From positions 1-64,000 of the forward strand of contig JAUNBR010000012.1 of the NCBI GenBank assembly GCA_030527015.1: a stretch of DNA of 64,000 bases, in the 5' to 3' direction. A program made the position numbers and the translations under genes. Under the pieces are notes generated by a model that saw only the letters and a program-made list of their open reading frames with translations, made no database searches and had not been told where the DNA came from. Origin of the DNA: Planctomycetia bacterium (GTDB lineage Bacteria; Planctomycetota; Planctomycetia; Pirellulales; Thermoguttaceae). Positions 9,685 to 18,476 of the stretch are shown here, one piece after another (within the stretch, counting starts at the first letter, position 1; each line of letters starts with the position of its first letter).

Positions 9685-9957
9685 CTATTCTTCACTATTT
9701 CCAGCAGTATTTTCTTCTGCCGATTTATTTTTTTTACCGCGATTCAGACTGGTATAACCTGTTTTCTGGAAACGTTTATTAAATTTATCGATTCGGCCCG
9801 CGGTGTCAATATACTTCAGTTTTCCCGTGTAAAACGGATGACATGCGTTACAAATATCGACTTTCAGTTCACTGCGGGTACTGCGGGTAACGAACGCGTT
9901 TCCACATCCACAAGTTACTTTCGTTTCTACATATTTAGGGTGAATTTTATCTTTCAT
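9685..9957 (-). CDS. rpmE: Ribosomal protein bL31 (RpmE)
   Basis: A 90-residue large-subunit protein. It begins [19 protein letters not shown] and has the zinc-type Cys set (CGC near residue 16-18, then [12 protein letters not shown]), so it is the C+ form that binds zinc. The tail ([15 protein letters not shown]) is a lineage-specific acidic extension. I start at 9957 because the family starts there and AAAGGAAAA precedes it; the longer in-frame start at 10038 adds 27 non-homologous residues. Confidence 0.95.
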   Translation of the reverse strand: MKDKIHPKYVETKVTCGCGNAFVTRSTRSELKVDICNACHPFYTGKLKYIDTAGRIDKFNKRFQKTGYTSLNRGKKNKSAEENTAGNSEE

Positions 9958-10161
9958 GACATTTTCCTTTAATTTTTCTTCTGCCAGGTACAGAAACTGA
10001 TAAATCCATATGGACGGTAAAACGCTATATATTACCATATTTTCATCTTTTGTGCAGGGGGAGGTACGAATATAATACCCTTTTTACTCAAAAAAAACCT
10101 TAATTTTCTACTAATTTTCTGATAAATAACATCAAAAATGATTTTTACGAATTTTATCATT

Positions 10162-10290
10162 TTATACGAAGCATCCTTTAAATTTCCGTTTTGTGCGCTC
10201 TGAAACAGACCTTCTCCGCGAAGCAAAAAATGCTGGCCGGCCCGCCGGTGGGCAGAAAAACGGAAATTTAGCCTTTCGGGCGTAAAATTT
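10162..10290 (+). repeat. GCGAAGC element, F copy, long subtype
   Basis: CCTTTAAATTTCCGTTTTGT at the left, CCGCGAAGCAAAAAATGCTGG core, and a GGCCCGCCGGTGGGCAG arm. The end is diverged (GCCTTTCGGGCGTAAAA). It lies between the divergent rpmE and cysC. Confidence 0.7.
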
Positions 10291-10481
10291 TATCAGAAAA
10301 TTTAACCGAAACAAAAATATCATTCTTTTATCTGTACACACATTCAAAAAAGTCTTTTAAAACGCTTCTGTCTGGGATATACGAATTTTTAAAATATGAT
10401 ATACTGTTATTTTATTTCTTTTATTCTCGCGGCCTTCTTTAAAAAGACCGTACTTCCTTTTTTAATAAAACATAATGAGGT

Positions 10482-11147
10482 ATGAAAATGAGTTCTGAAT
10501 CAAAAGTTGAAGTTCACTGGCACGAACACGCCGTCTCTCGGCAGCAGAGAGAGTCTCTTAATGGAAATAAAGGCTGTATTTTATGGTTTACGGGCCTCAG
10601 CGCCAGCGGAAAAAGCACGGTGGCGAATCTCGTCGACCATAAACTTCACGCGCTGGGTGTTCACAGTTTCGTTCTGGACGGCGATAATGTCCGCCACGGT
10701 TTAAACGCGGGCCCCGGAATGCTGAAAGAAATTCACGGAGAAGAATTCGCGAAACGTTTTGGTCTGGGATTTTCCGCTCAGGACCGCGAAGAAAATATTC
10801 GCCGTATCGGAGCCGTGGCCGAGCTTTTCGTGAACGCGGGAATTATCGCCCTGACCGCCTTCATCAGTCCTTACCGTCTGGACCGTGACCGCGTCCGTGC
10901 GAAATGTGCCGAAAATGATTTTATCGAAATTTTCGTCGACGCTCCACTGGAAGTCTGTGAAAAGCGGGATCCGAAAGGTCTTTACAAAAAAGCGCGCGCC
11001 GGCGAACTGAAAGGTTTCACGGGAATCGATGATCCATACGAAGCACCGCTGAAACCCGAGCTGGTCCTGGACGCCGGAACGAAAGACGCCGCGACTCTGG
11101 CCGACGAAGTGATTTCTTATCTGAAAGAAACGGGACGCATCCAGTAA
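10482..11147 (+). CDS. cysC: Adenylyl-sulfate kinase (CysC)
   Basis: Phosphorylates adenosine 5'-phosphosulfate to PAPS, the donor for sulfotransferases or for PAPS reductase. The Walker A is GLSASGKST at residues 38-46. The substrate segment VLDGDNVRHGLNAG follows, then FAKRFGLGFSAQDREENIRRIGAVAELF and AFISPYRLDRDRVR, all hallmark APS-kinase blocks. The length (221) is normal. No sulfurylase or reductase gene is adjacent, so a role in PAPS supply for glycan sulfation is possible but only inferred. The start at 10482 follows GAGG; the ATG two codons later is an alternative. Confidence 0.95.
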   Translation: MKMSSESKVEVHWHEHAVSRQQRESLNGNKGCILWFTGLSASGKSTVANLVDHKLHALGVHSFVLDGDNVRHGLNAGPGMLKEIHGEEFAKRFGLGFSAQDREENIRRIGAVAELFVNAGIIALTAFISPYRLDRDRVRAKCAENDFIEIFVDAPLEVCEKRDPKGLYKKARAGELKGFTGIDDPYEAPLKPELVLDAGTKDAATLADEVISYLKETGRIQ

Positions 11148-11231
11148 AAATTTCGCAATTTATCATTTTACCCCGCCGCACCGGCACGCGTTTTCCGCGG
11201 CGCGAAACATGGTTTTCGTGACCGCGGTTCA

Positions 11232-11439
11232 TTTATACACGATGCACCATCATTTTCAGTTTTCCCTGTCCGCCGATGGCCGGCAGGAATTTTTACCTCT
11301 CCGTCCGCGGCCGGCCGGGTTAAAAATGCCTGTTTTATACCCGATGCACCATAAATTTCCGCTTCCCCAGCTTTTTTACTTCACTTAAATGTCCGCTTTC
11401 AGAGCCACCCATAACGGAAATTTAAAGTGGAAACAGTAT
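11232..11439 (-). repeat. Two GCGAAGC elements in tandem, R orientation
   Basis: 11232-11332 is a partial R copy with double G+C-rich arms (CTGTCCGCCGATGGCCGGC and CGTCCGCGGCCGGCCGGG). 11336-11439 is a full R copy (TATACCCGATGCACCATAAA to GTGGAAACAGTATA). Confidence 0.75.
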
Positions 11440-11489
11440 AAAGCATAATCTGTGTATACCTTTTTTCTCCCCAGAAAGGAACATAAAAA

Positions 11490-12941
11490 ATGAAAACCCC
11501 TCATTTTCATCGTCCCAGTCACACGAAAATCGTAGCGACTTTAGGCCCTGCGTCCCGGAACATCAGCACGCTCTGCCAGCTTTTAACGGCCGGAGTGGAC
11601 GTTTTTCGCATAAACGCAGCCCACGGGAACCGCGAGCAATTTTCGGAAACGCTGGCGCTCATCCGTCAGGCGTCTGCGGAAGTCGGAATTCCTGTCGGGG
11701 TACTGATGGATCTTGGCGGCCCGAAAATCCGTCTGGGAACCCTTCTGAATGATTCTCTGACGCTTCATGCCGGTGATTTTATCCGCTTCGTGCCAGGGAC
11801 GGTCTCCCACACCGAAAACGATCTGACCTGCACTTACGCGCCGCTCATTTCCGAGCTGAATGTCGGGGACCGCGTCATGCTGGCGGACGGCACGGTGGAG
11901 CTTTCCGTCTGTGAAAAGTCTCCTGACTGCGCCGACTGGGCGCGGTGTAAAGTCGTGGAAGGCGGCACCATCCGCAGCCGGCAGGGTGTCAATCTGCCTG
12001 GCGTAAAACTCTCCATTCCTGCCATGCTGGATGTGGATCGTGAAAACGCGGCCTGGGCGGCAAAAAACGAAATCGACTTTCTCGGTTTAAGTTTCGTGCG
12101 CCACGCGGGAGAAATCGAGGATCTGCGGAATTTAATTCGTGAAAATAGTGGCTGCTGCCAAATTGTCGCGAAGATCGAGAAGCCGGAAGCGGTGGAAAAT
12201 CTAGAATCGATCGTCGCCGCCGCGGACGCCATCATGGTCGCGCGCGGAGACCTGGGAGTGGAAACGGACATCGCGCTGGTACCCATGCTACAAAAAGAAA
12301 TTATCCGTGTCTGCCACCGTTACCGAAAGCCTGTTATCGTCGCCACCCAGATGCTGGAGAGCATGACGCATAATAATTTCCCCACCCGGGCAGAAGTGAC
12401 GGACGTGGCGAACGCCATTTTAGACGGTGCCGACGCGTGTATGCTTTCCGGGGAAACCGCCGTGGGCGACTTTCCCGTCACCACGGTAAACATGATGCAC
12501 CGAATCGCGCTGGGAACGGAAAATGCGCCCCGAAATCAGGAAAATCTGCCGCCTTTTGAATCTCTGGTTTTCGCGACGGATCCCATCACCGCCGCCGCCT
12601 GCCGAAGTGCCTGTACGCTGGCGAAAGATGTCGGCGCGAAATGCATTATCGTCGTTTCTCATTCCGGCGCGACCGCCAAGAGTTTATCTCAGAACCGTCC
12701 TTCCGTGCCGATCCTCGGACTGACCCACAAAAATGCCACTCTGCGCAGAATGTGCCTTTACTGGGGCGTCATTCCCGTGCAGGTACCCGAAGAGATCTCC
12801 GAGCCAGACACAATTTTAGATTTTCTCGTCGCCGCCATGAAGAAACGTGACCTCCTGCGCCCCGGTGACCGACTTATCCTTCTCGCCGGCACTAAAATCA
12901 CCGATCAGCATAATGCGCTCCTCGTCCACGAAATTTCCTGA
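11490..12941 (+). CDS. pyk: Pyruvate kinase
   Basis: Converts phosphoenolpyruvate and ADP to pyruvate and ATP, the last step of glycolysis. Visible family blocks: HTKIVATLGPASR near the N-terminus, GVPVGVLMDLGGPKIRLG-like segment, the active-site stretch CQIVAKIEKPEAVENLESI, then IMVARGDLGVE, VIVATQMLESMT, and PTRAEVTDVANAILDGADACMLSGETA. The C-terminal domain (AACRSACTLAKDVGAKCIIVVSHSGATAKSLS) is complete. At 483 residues it is standard. AAAGGAAC precedes the start. With fba at 34602 it supports an active glycolysis. Confidence 0.97.
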   Translation: MKTPHFHRPSHTKIVATLGPASRNISTLCQLLTAGVDVFRINAAHGNREQFSETLALIRQASAEVGIPVGVLMDLGGPKIRLGTLLNDSLTLHAGDFIRFVPGTVSHTENDLTCTYAPLISELNVGDRVMLADGTVELSVCEKSPDCADWARCKVVEGGTIRSRQGVNLPGVKLSIPAMLDVDRENAAWAAKNEIDFLGLSFVRHAGEIEDLRNLIRENSGCCQIVAKIEKPEAVENLESIVAAADAIMVARGDLGVETDIALVPMLQKEIIRVCHRYRKPVIVATQMLESMTHNNFPTRAEVTDVANAILDGADACMLSGETAVGDFPVTTVNMMHRIALGTENAPRNQENLPPFESLVFATDPITAAACRSACTLAKDVGAKCIIVVSHSGATAKSLSQNRPSVPILGLTHKNATLRRMCLYWGVIPVQVPEEISEPDTILDFLVAAMKKRDLLRPGDRLILLAGTKITDQHNALLVHEIS

Positions 12942-12971
12942 CGCCACACACCATGAAAATCTCATAAACCT

Positions 12972-13008
12972 CTGTCCGACCAGCGGTGACCGCCGACTGG
13001 CCGGACGG
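12972..13008 (+). terminator. Hairpin downstream of pyk
   Basis: CTGTCCGACCAG pairs with CTGGCCGGACGG around GGTGACC, a strong G+C stem 31 bp past the stop. It lacks a good T tract, so it may act as an mRNA 3' end barrier rather than a classical terminator. Confidence 0.5.
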
Positions 13009-13065
13009 AGCGGGCGAAAACTCTAAAAAAACTCTAAAAAAACTCCTCCGCAAGAAATACATGGC

Positions 13066-13180
13066 TTCTCTTTTCTATTTTCGTTTTGTGCGCCTCTAAA
13101 AGTTAAAGTATTTTCCGTAAAGCAAAAATGCGGACCACCTTCAGAAGACAGGGAAAATGGAAATTCATCATCTCTCGGGC
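13066..13180 (+). repeat. GCGAAGC element, F copy (diverged)
   Basis: CTATTTTCGTTTTGTGCGCC, CCGTAAAGCAAAAATGC core, and TCATCATCTCTCGGGCA end. It directly precedes the 300-bp tandem array. Confidence 0.6.
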
Positions 13181-14148
13181 ACATCCTGGTTTCACCTTAA
13201 ATTTCCATTTTATGAGGTTCTTAACGCACAGGCATTTTCAGCGAAACATAAATGCTGTGAAAACGAAATTTTATCGTGAACGGGTATAAAACGCCAAAAG
13301 CAGATTCTTTCACGGCGCGAAGATTCCCGTCTTCCTCACCTCTCGCCAGAAAAATAGAAGGCAGAACGCACTTTCGCTCCAAAACGCCACCACTTTCACA
13401 CCATGCCCCGCTTCTCCGTAAGAGAGAATCTCCGTAAATCGTTCTGGCAGACGCCGCATTTTCTCAAAAGTTTTTATTTCTTATCCTGGTTCCACCTTAA
13501 ATTTCCATTTTATGAGGTTCTTAACGCACAGGCATTTTCAGCGAAACATAAATGCTGTGAAAACGAAATTTTATCGTGAACGGGTATAAAACGCCAAAAG
13601 CAGATTCTTTCACGGCGCGAAGATTCCCGTCTTCCTCACCTCTCGCCAGAAAAATAGAAGGCAGAACGCACTTTCGCTCCAAAACGCCACCACTTTCACA
13701 CCATGCCCCGCTTCTCCGTAAGAGAGAATCTCCGTAAATCGTTCTGGCAGACGCCGCATTTTCTCAAAAGTTTTTATTTCTTATCCTGGTTCCACCTTAA
13801 ATTTCCATTTTATGAGGTTCTTAACGCACAGGCATTTTCAGCGAAACATAAATGCTGTGAAAACGAAATTTTATCGTGAACGGGTATAAAACGCCAAAAG
13901 CAGATTCTTTCACGGCGCGAAGATTCCCGTCTTCCTCACCTCTCGCCAGAAAAATAGAAGGCAGAACGCACTTTCGCTCCAAAACGCCACCACTTTCACA
14001 CCATGCCCCGCTTCTCCGTAAGAGAGAATCTCCGTAAATCGTTCTGGCAGACGCCGCATTTTCTTAAAAGTTTTTATTTCTTATCCTGTTTCCATCTTAA
14101 ATTTCCATTTTATGAGGTTCTTAACGCACAGGCATTTTCAGCGAAACA
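13181..14148 (+). repeat. Perfect 300-bp tandem repeat, three copies plus a partial fourth
   Basis: Units start at about 13182, 13482 and 13782, and a partial fourth runs from about 14082 to 14148. Aligned lines are identical over almost all 300 positions; differences seen are one T/C near 13191 and a few near 14064-14095. Each unit is one F GCGAAGC element (about 110 bp, ending GTGAACGGGTATA) plus 190 bp of unique spacer that includes a CGGCGCGAAGATTCCCG stretch. Such identity means very recent expansion, or an assembly effect. Confidence 0.95.
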
Positions 14149-14190
14149 AAATGCCGAAGAAGCGGAAATTTATAGTGTATCTGGCATAAA
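14086..14190 (+). repeat. GCGAAGC element, F copy next to suhB
   Basis: It shares its left half with the tandem units (CATCTTAAATTTCCATTTTA) but has a canonical right half (GCGGAAATTTATAGTGTATC). It ends about 5 bp from the suhB-family stop codon. Confidence 0.8.
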
Positions 14191-14194
14191 AATT

Positions 14195-15052
14195 TTAACG
14201 CAGCCGTGATCCATTTTCTTCCATCCAGTGAATGAACTGCTGAGAGTGAATGAGCTCCCGAAAATCCTTGTGCAGTTCTGGTGTGGCGGCGACGAGAAAA
14301 GTATTTTGGTCAATAAAAAAATCGTCGCCGGTAATAGTGGTTAAAGTTCCTCCCGCCTCCTGAACTAATAAAGCACCGGCCGCCATGTCCCACGGTTTCG
14401 TGGAAAAATTCCAGCAGGCATCAAAACGCCCTGCCGCGACGTACGCCATATTCAGAGCCGTGGAACCCGTACGCCGAACAGCCTGACATTCACACAGACA
14501 GTTCAAAAAAGCCAGTAAACCCGGCGCGTCATAACGAATCACGGGCGGAAACCCCACGGCGATAACGCTCTGCTGCACCTCTCGCGTCCGACTGACGGAC
14601 AGTGGATTCTCATTCAAAAACGCGCCGTGCCCTTTCGCCGCCGAAAAAAATTCGCCCAGCAGCGGTGCATAAATCGCGGACACCAAAAGCTCTCCTCCAC
14701 ATTCCAGAGCCAGCGAAACGCCAAAAAACGGCACGCCATGCACGTAATTCGTCGTGCCGTCCAGCGGATCCACGATCCAGCGGAACACACCTTCCCGCGC
14801 CCTTTCGGAATCCGAACATGGAGTGTCTTCCTCACCCAAAAACACATGATCCGGAAACGCCCGAGAAACCACTTCCTTCACCTTCTCCTGGGCCGCCACG
14901 TCCGCTTCCGTCACCAGATCCGCCCTGCCTTTTTCCCTCACATGAATTCGGCCAATAAAATCCTTCAGAACGTTTCCCGCCGCATGCGCCGCGTCCTTAC
15001 ACACCGCTAAATATTTCGCCAATTCATGATCTTCCCATTTTTGATTTATCAC
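14195..15052 (-). CDS. Inositol monophosphatase family protein (SuhB-like)
   Basis: A Mg-dependent phosphatase of the FIG superfamily; the likely substrate is inositol-1-phosphate or a related sugar phosphate. The metal motif VDPLDGTTNYVHGVPFFGVSLAL is intact, preceded by FLGEEDTP (the EE metal ligands) and DLVTEADVAAQEKV. The C-terminal KPWDMAAGALLVQEAGG motif is present. I choose the GTG at 15052: AAGGAGG lies 8 bases upstream of it. The in-frame ATG at 15070 has no ribosome site, and the AAGGAGG would lie inside its coding sequence. From GTG it has 285 residues. Inositol phosphatase, 3'(2'),5'-bisphosphate nucleotidase and archaeal-type FBPase cannot be told apart from these motifs alone. 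Confidence 0.9.
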   Translation of the reverse strand: MINQKWEDHELAKYLAVCKDAAHAAGNVLKDFIGRIHVREKGRADLVTEADVAAQEKVKEVVSRAFPDHVFLGEEDTPCSDSERAREGVFRWIVDPLDGTTNYVHGVPFFGVSLALECGGELLVSAIYAPLLGEFFSAAKGHGAFLNENPLSVSRTREVQQSVIAVGFPPVIRYDAPGLLAFLNCLCECQAVRRTGSTALNMAYVAAGRFDACWNFSTKPWDMAAGALLVQEAGGTLTTITGDDFFIDQNTFLVAATPELHKDFRELIHSQQFIHWMEENGSRLR

Positions 15053-15060
15053 GTGCCTGT

Positions 15061-15067
15061 CCTCCTT
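15061..15067 (-). promoter_or_regulatory. Ribosome binding site that selects a GTG start
   Basis: CCTCCTT on the + strand reads AAGGAGG on the minus strand, 8 bases before the GTG at 15052. It decides the start of the inositol phosphatase gene. Confidence 0.8.
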
Positions 15068-15071
15068 CATG

Positions 15072-15175
15072 TATCTGGTTCCATTTTAAATTTCCGTTTC
15101 ATGCGCCCCTAAAAACATCATTTTCAGCGAAGTAAAAAATGCCAGAGAAACGAAAATTCATAATGCATCGGGTAT
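15072..15175 (+). repeat. GCGAAGC element, F copy
   Basis: TATCTGGTTCCATTTTAAAT to CATAATGCATCGGGTAT, with CAGCGAAGTAAAAAATGCC core. It touches the ribosome site of the gene at 14195-15052, so it forms that gene's leader. Confidence 0.8.
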
Positions 15176-15260
15176 CCGCCTTCTTACCGGATTCCATCAT
15201 TTTAATACACCGCATTCAAAAATAAAAGCCCCTCTTTAAAATATACTGCCTCCCGTTTAC

Positions 15261-15362
15261 CCTGGTTCCACTTTAAATTTCCGTTTCGTGTGCCTCTGAA
15301 TGCAGGCATTTTCAGCGAAATAAAAATGCCGAGAAAGCGGAAATTTTATAGTATATCTGTCC
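15261..15362 (+). repeat. GCGAAGC element, F copy
   Basis: CTGGTTCCACTTTAAATTTC to TTTATAGTATATCTG, core CAGCGAAATAAAAATGCC. Confidence 0.8.
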
Positions 15363-15376
15363 TAAAACATAAAAAC

Positions 15377-15411
15377 AAAAAAAGAGGGTCCGCGATTCAC
15401 GAACTCCCCTT
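15377..15411 (-). terminator. Terminator of the peroxiredoxin gene
   Basis: On the minus strand AAGGGGAGTTCGTG pairs with CGCGGACCCTCTT around AAT (with G-U pairs), followed by TTTTTTT. It lies about 35 bp past the stop. Confidence 0.75.
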
Positions 15412-15445
15412 CACATAATATTTTCTCACACAAGAAAATCAAAAT

Positions 15446-16042
15446 TTATTTTTCCGAATATCTTTTCTCAAAAAAATCATGGCACTCACTCAGCGTGGGC
15501 TTAATTCCCTCTCCGCCCTTCTGCCAATTCGCGGGACAAACTTCGCCATGCGCTTCAAAAAACTTTAAAGCCTGCACCATTCTCATCGCCTCCTGAACAC
15601 TGCGCCCCAGAGGTAAATCGTTCACGACCTGATGCCGAATAATTCCTTCCTTGTCGATAAGGAATAAACCCCGTAACGAAACACCCGCTGGCAGTAAAAC
15701 GCCATAAGATGCCGCGATTTCTTTCGTTACGTCTGCCACCATGGGAAATCGAATCTCGCCCAAACCACCTTCTTCTCGCGGAAGATTACGCCATGCAAAA
15801 TGAGAATACTCTGTGTCTGTCGAGCAGCTCAAAATCTGAACCCCTTCCGCAGCGAACGCTTCCGCAGCTTCAGAAAATGCAATAATTTCTGTCGGGCACA
15901 CAAAAGTAAAATCCATCGGGTAAAAAAATAAAAGGACATACTGCCCACGAAATTCCTCTAAAGATACTTCCGCAATTTCTCCACCAGGCAGCACCGCATG
16001 CGCCTTAAAAAGAGGTGCAGGCTGAGTTACCAAAACGTTCAT
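15446..16042 (-). CDS. 2-Cys peroxiredoxin (AhpC/Prx1 type)
   Basis: Reduces hydrogen peroxide and organic peroxides in the cytosol. The peroxidatic Cys is C49 in FYPMDFTFVCPTE, and the resolving Cys is in the C-terminal HGEVCPANW motif near residue 168, so this is a typical 2-Cys enzyme that works as dimers. The block SCSTDTEYSHFAW is also present. It has 198 residues, as expected. A near-ideal AAAGGAGT lies 7 bases before the ATG, suggesting strong translation. No AhpF or thioredoxin reductase is adjacent. Consistent with oxygen defence in an anaerobe. Confidence 0.95.
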   Translation of the reverse strand: MNVLVTQPAPLFKAHAVLPGGEIAEVSLEEFRGQYVLLFFYPMDFTFVCPTEIIAFSEAAEAFAAEGVQILSCSTDTEYSHFAWRNLPREEGGLGEIRFPMVADVTKEIAASYGVLLPAGVSLRGLFLIDKEGIIRHQVVNDLPLGRSVQEAMRMVQALKFFEAHGEVCPANWQKGGEGIKPTLSECHDFFEKRYSEK

Positions 16043-16090
16043 ATGAACTCCTTTCTATCTGAGTTAAACTAATTTCATCTTTTTTTGTCT

Positions 16091-16232
16091 TTATACCCGA
16101 TGCACTATGAATTTCCGTTTTTTCTTTCCGCCGACAGGCCGGCCGCCATTTTTGCTTCCCTGCCAGCAGGCTGAGCTGAAAATACTTGCGTTCAGAGCCG
16201 CGCAAAACGGAAATTTAAATGAAAACCAGGAT
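16091..16232 (-). repeat. GCGAAGC element, R copy, longest subtype
   Basis: TATACCCGATGCACTATGAA at the left. Both inserts are present: CCGCCGACAGGCCGGCCGCC and CCCTGCCAGCAGGCTGAG. Right end is GAAAACCAGGATA. Confidence 0.8.
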
Positions 16233-16435
16233 AACACAAAAAAACTAACATTTAAACATAAATCATGTGCTTAAAACAAAACACATTCTTCTATTTTTCT
16301 AAAACGCAATTTTTTCTCTTTAATCAAAACATTTTCGCGTTTTTTTGAAACATAACACGTTACCGCGTCCTTAAATCAAAATATTTCTTGCACTTAAAAA
16401 AACTCATTCTTACTTCCATTAATATTAATTTTCCG

Positions 16436-16685
16436 TATACCGTTTCCACCTTAAACTTCCGTTTTGTGTGGCCGAAAATAAACATTTTAGCGAAACAAAA
16501 ATGCTGGCCAGTCAGTCGGCGGAAAGGAAAAAATAAAAATTCATGGAACTCCAGATGTAAAATATACTGTTTTCTCCTTAAATTTCCTTTTTTTACAGCA
16601 AAAATAGGCATTTTAGCGAAACAAAAATGCTGGTCGGTCCGCCGGCAGACGGGTGAAGCAGAAATTTATAATTCATCGGGTATAA
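16436..16685 (+). repeat. Two F GCGAAGC elements in tandem, long subtype
   Basis: 16436-16560 and 16563-16685, each with CCTTAAAyTTCC start, TTTTAGCGAAACAAAAATGCTGG core and a CGGCGG or CCGGCAG arm. The junction reads AATATACTG, so the two share the TATA end. Confidence 0.7.
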
Positions 16686-16689
16686 TAAT

Positions 16690-17200
16690 CCGTGCGCCAA
16701 GCATTCTTCCGACTCATGGTATATTATTTTATCTTTCATTTATATTATACCATTCACCAAAACTCCCACCAAGTAACATCCCCTAACTTTTTTTGTTAAA
16801 ACTAAAAATATTTTGATATTTTTCTTTCCTTTTTCTATTTTTGACACATCCTTCCTTTTCGTTCCCAGCAGTACGGCCCTAAAGATTTCCCACTCCTTAC
16901 ACTTTCATGCGCCCAGACTGCGAGAAAAAAGCGTCCTTATAAGAAATACGAAACCCAAAATTCCAAACAAAAATCTCAGAAACCAGTATTCCGAATCAAA
17001 AAACACACACAGAACGCTTTCTGCACCGTCTTGGCCTGTCTCGGCATCCCCATTCAGAAATAAAATAAAAAACGATTCGTTAAATTTAGCGTGGATAAAA
17101 TTTCCATACAGACCGATTTCACATTCATGAACGATCTTTTTAGATGGTTAATTTCACCTTTTTACTCACATAAATTAAATATTTCAGAACCACGCACCCA
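16690..17200. other. Intergenic, no gene recognised
   Basis: About 510 bp of C-over-G, A+T-rich sequence. A 105-codon plus-strand frame (16813-17130) has no ribosome site, no domain and random-looking composition, so it is not called. Confidence 0.45.
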
Positions 17201-17203
17201 AAT

Positions 17204-17288
17204 TATACTGCTTCACCTTTAATTTTCCTTTTTGTGCGGCCCAAAAAGCAGAGGCACATAAAACAAAAATTTAAAATGGAACCAGTAT
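17204..17288. repeat. Chimeric GCGAAGC element (F left arm, R right arm)
   Basis: Starts as F (TATACTGCTTCACCTTTAAT, TTTTTGTGCGGC) and ends as R (AAAATTTAAAATGGAACCAGTAT). The core stem-loop is missing. It looks like recombination between opposite copies or deletion of the apex. Confidence 0.65.
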
Positions 17289-17323
17289 TCGGCCGTGGAT
17301 TTTTTACCATGCTAATTCCCAGG

Positions 17324-18187
17324 TTACCACGAAAAACGTTTTCCGAATAAAATGATTTCTCTGCGATTAAAATGTATCCGGATTATTTTTTTTCGGCACA
17401 AAACAAGAAATTTAATAAAGAAACAAAAATAGATATAATATTTTCGGAATCCTCGAAGTGGACCTTCTGTATTTTCCCATAATGACACATGAAAAGATAA
17501 AAATCTTCTGAAATCATTCCCGACACGACCTACATAACTGCCCTCATGAATCAGCCATTCCGTTAAAGGTTTATCGATAAAATAAATCGGATGATGACAG
17601 ATCTGACTCCATAAATACCAGTCCAAAAAAGCTGGAATGGGCGACTGAAACCGACAGCCCAGAAGCACTTCTTTTTTAACCGCCACGACAGAAAATGTAG
17701 GTATCATATTTTGCCGCCTAAAAACTTTTTTTATCTCTTTTTGTGTCGGCGACTGACACCAAAAACGTGAAATCCTTTCAGAATAAGGTTTCCGCGCGAC
17801 CTTCCCATGCGCATCGACCGCCTTCATGTTCGTGTACACCAGCACCGCGTCCGGATGATTCTTTATCACCGCCACCTTCTCTTCCAGAGATGTCGGCATA
17901 AATCGATCATCACTTTCCAAAAACGCCACCCATTCCCCCGATGCTTTTTCCAGGCCAAGCTGAATGGAGGCCGCCAGACCATGATTTTTCCCGTCCGGGT
18001 GCATATAAAGAAAAACACGTGGATCTTTTTCGCAAAAACGCTGAATGATTTCGACAGAATGATCGGCAGAACCATCATCGACCACAATTAATTCCCAGTC
18101 TGAATATGTCTGCGATAAAACGCTCTGAAGTGTGGCCTCCAAATACTGCGCATAATTATAACTGGTAACGATGACAGATATTTTCAT
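17324..18187 (-). CDS. Family 2 glycosyltransferase
   Basis: GT-A fold sugar transferase of the GT2 family; the acceptor and sugar are not known. The nucleotide-sugar-binding N-terminus is clear: MKISVIVTSYNYAQYLEATLQSVLSQTYSDWELIVVDDGSADHSVEII. The DxD-like motif is ESDDRF near residue 93. The C-terminal part is shorter and basic (about residues 245-287), with no membrane segment strong enough to call. At 287 residues it is normal. It stands alone rather than in a polysaccharide locus. Confidence 0.9.
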   Translation of the reverse strand: MKISVIVTSYNYAQYLEATLQSVLSQTYSDWELIVVDDGSADHSVEIIQRFCEKDPRVFLYMHPDGKNHGLAASIQLGLEKASGEWVAFLESDDRFMPTSLEEKVAVIKNHPDAVLVYTNMKAVDAHGKVARKPYSERISRFWCQSPTQKEIKKVFRRQNMIPTFSVVAVKKEVLLGCRFQSPIPAFLDWYLWSQICHHPIYFIDKPLTEWLIHEGSYVGRVGNDFRRFLSFHVSLWENTEGPLRGFRKYYIYFCFFIKFLVLCRKKIIRIHFNRREIILFGKRFSW

Positions 18188-18266
18188 AAAAAGATAATTC
18201 CACGTAAAAAATTCCCAGGTGAAAAACTTTCGAAAAACCTAAAATATTTTTATGTCCGCAGCACTA

Positions 18267-18461
18267 TATACCCGATACACTATAAATTTCCGCTTCTCCG
18301 GCATTTTGCTTCGCGAAAAATGCCTGCCTTTAGGGCCGCATAAAACGGAAATTTAAAATGGAACCCGTATAAATTCCACTTCTCCGGCATTCCATTTTCG
18401 CTGAAAATACCTGCTTTCAGAGCCACGCACTAAACAGAAATTTAAAGTGGAACCAGTATAT
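18267..18461 (-). repeat. Two R GCGAAGC elements in tandem
   Basis: 18267-18371 is a full R copy (TATACCCGATACACTATAAA to GGAACCCGTATA). 18369-18461 is a 5'-truncated R copy reading straight on from the shared GTATA (TTCCACTTCTCCGGCATTCC to GGAACCAGTATA). Confidence 0.8.
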
Positions 18462-18476
18462 GAAATGCAGAAAGAG

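Noticed and set aside
13181..14148. CRISPR array
   Set aside because: The 300-bp unit repeats in full, with no short repeat-unique spacer alternation.
16813..17130. A 105-codon plus-strand hypothetical gene
   Set aside because: No ribosome site or recognisable fold; lies in plain intergenic sequence.
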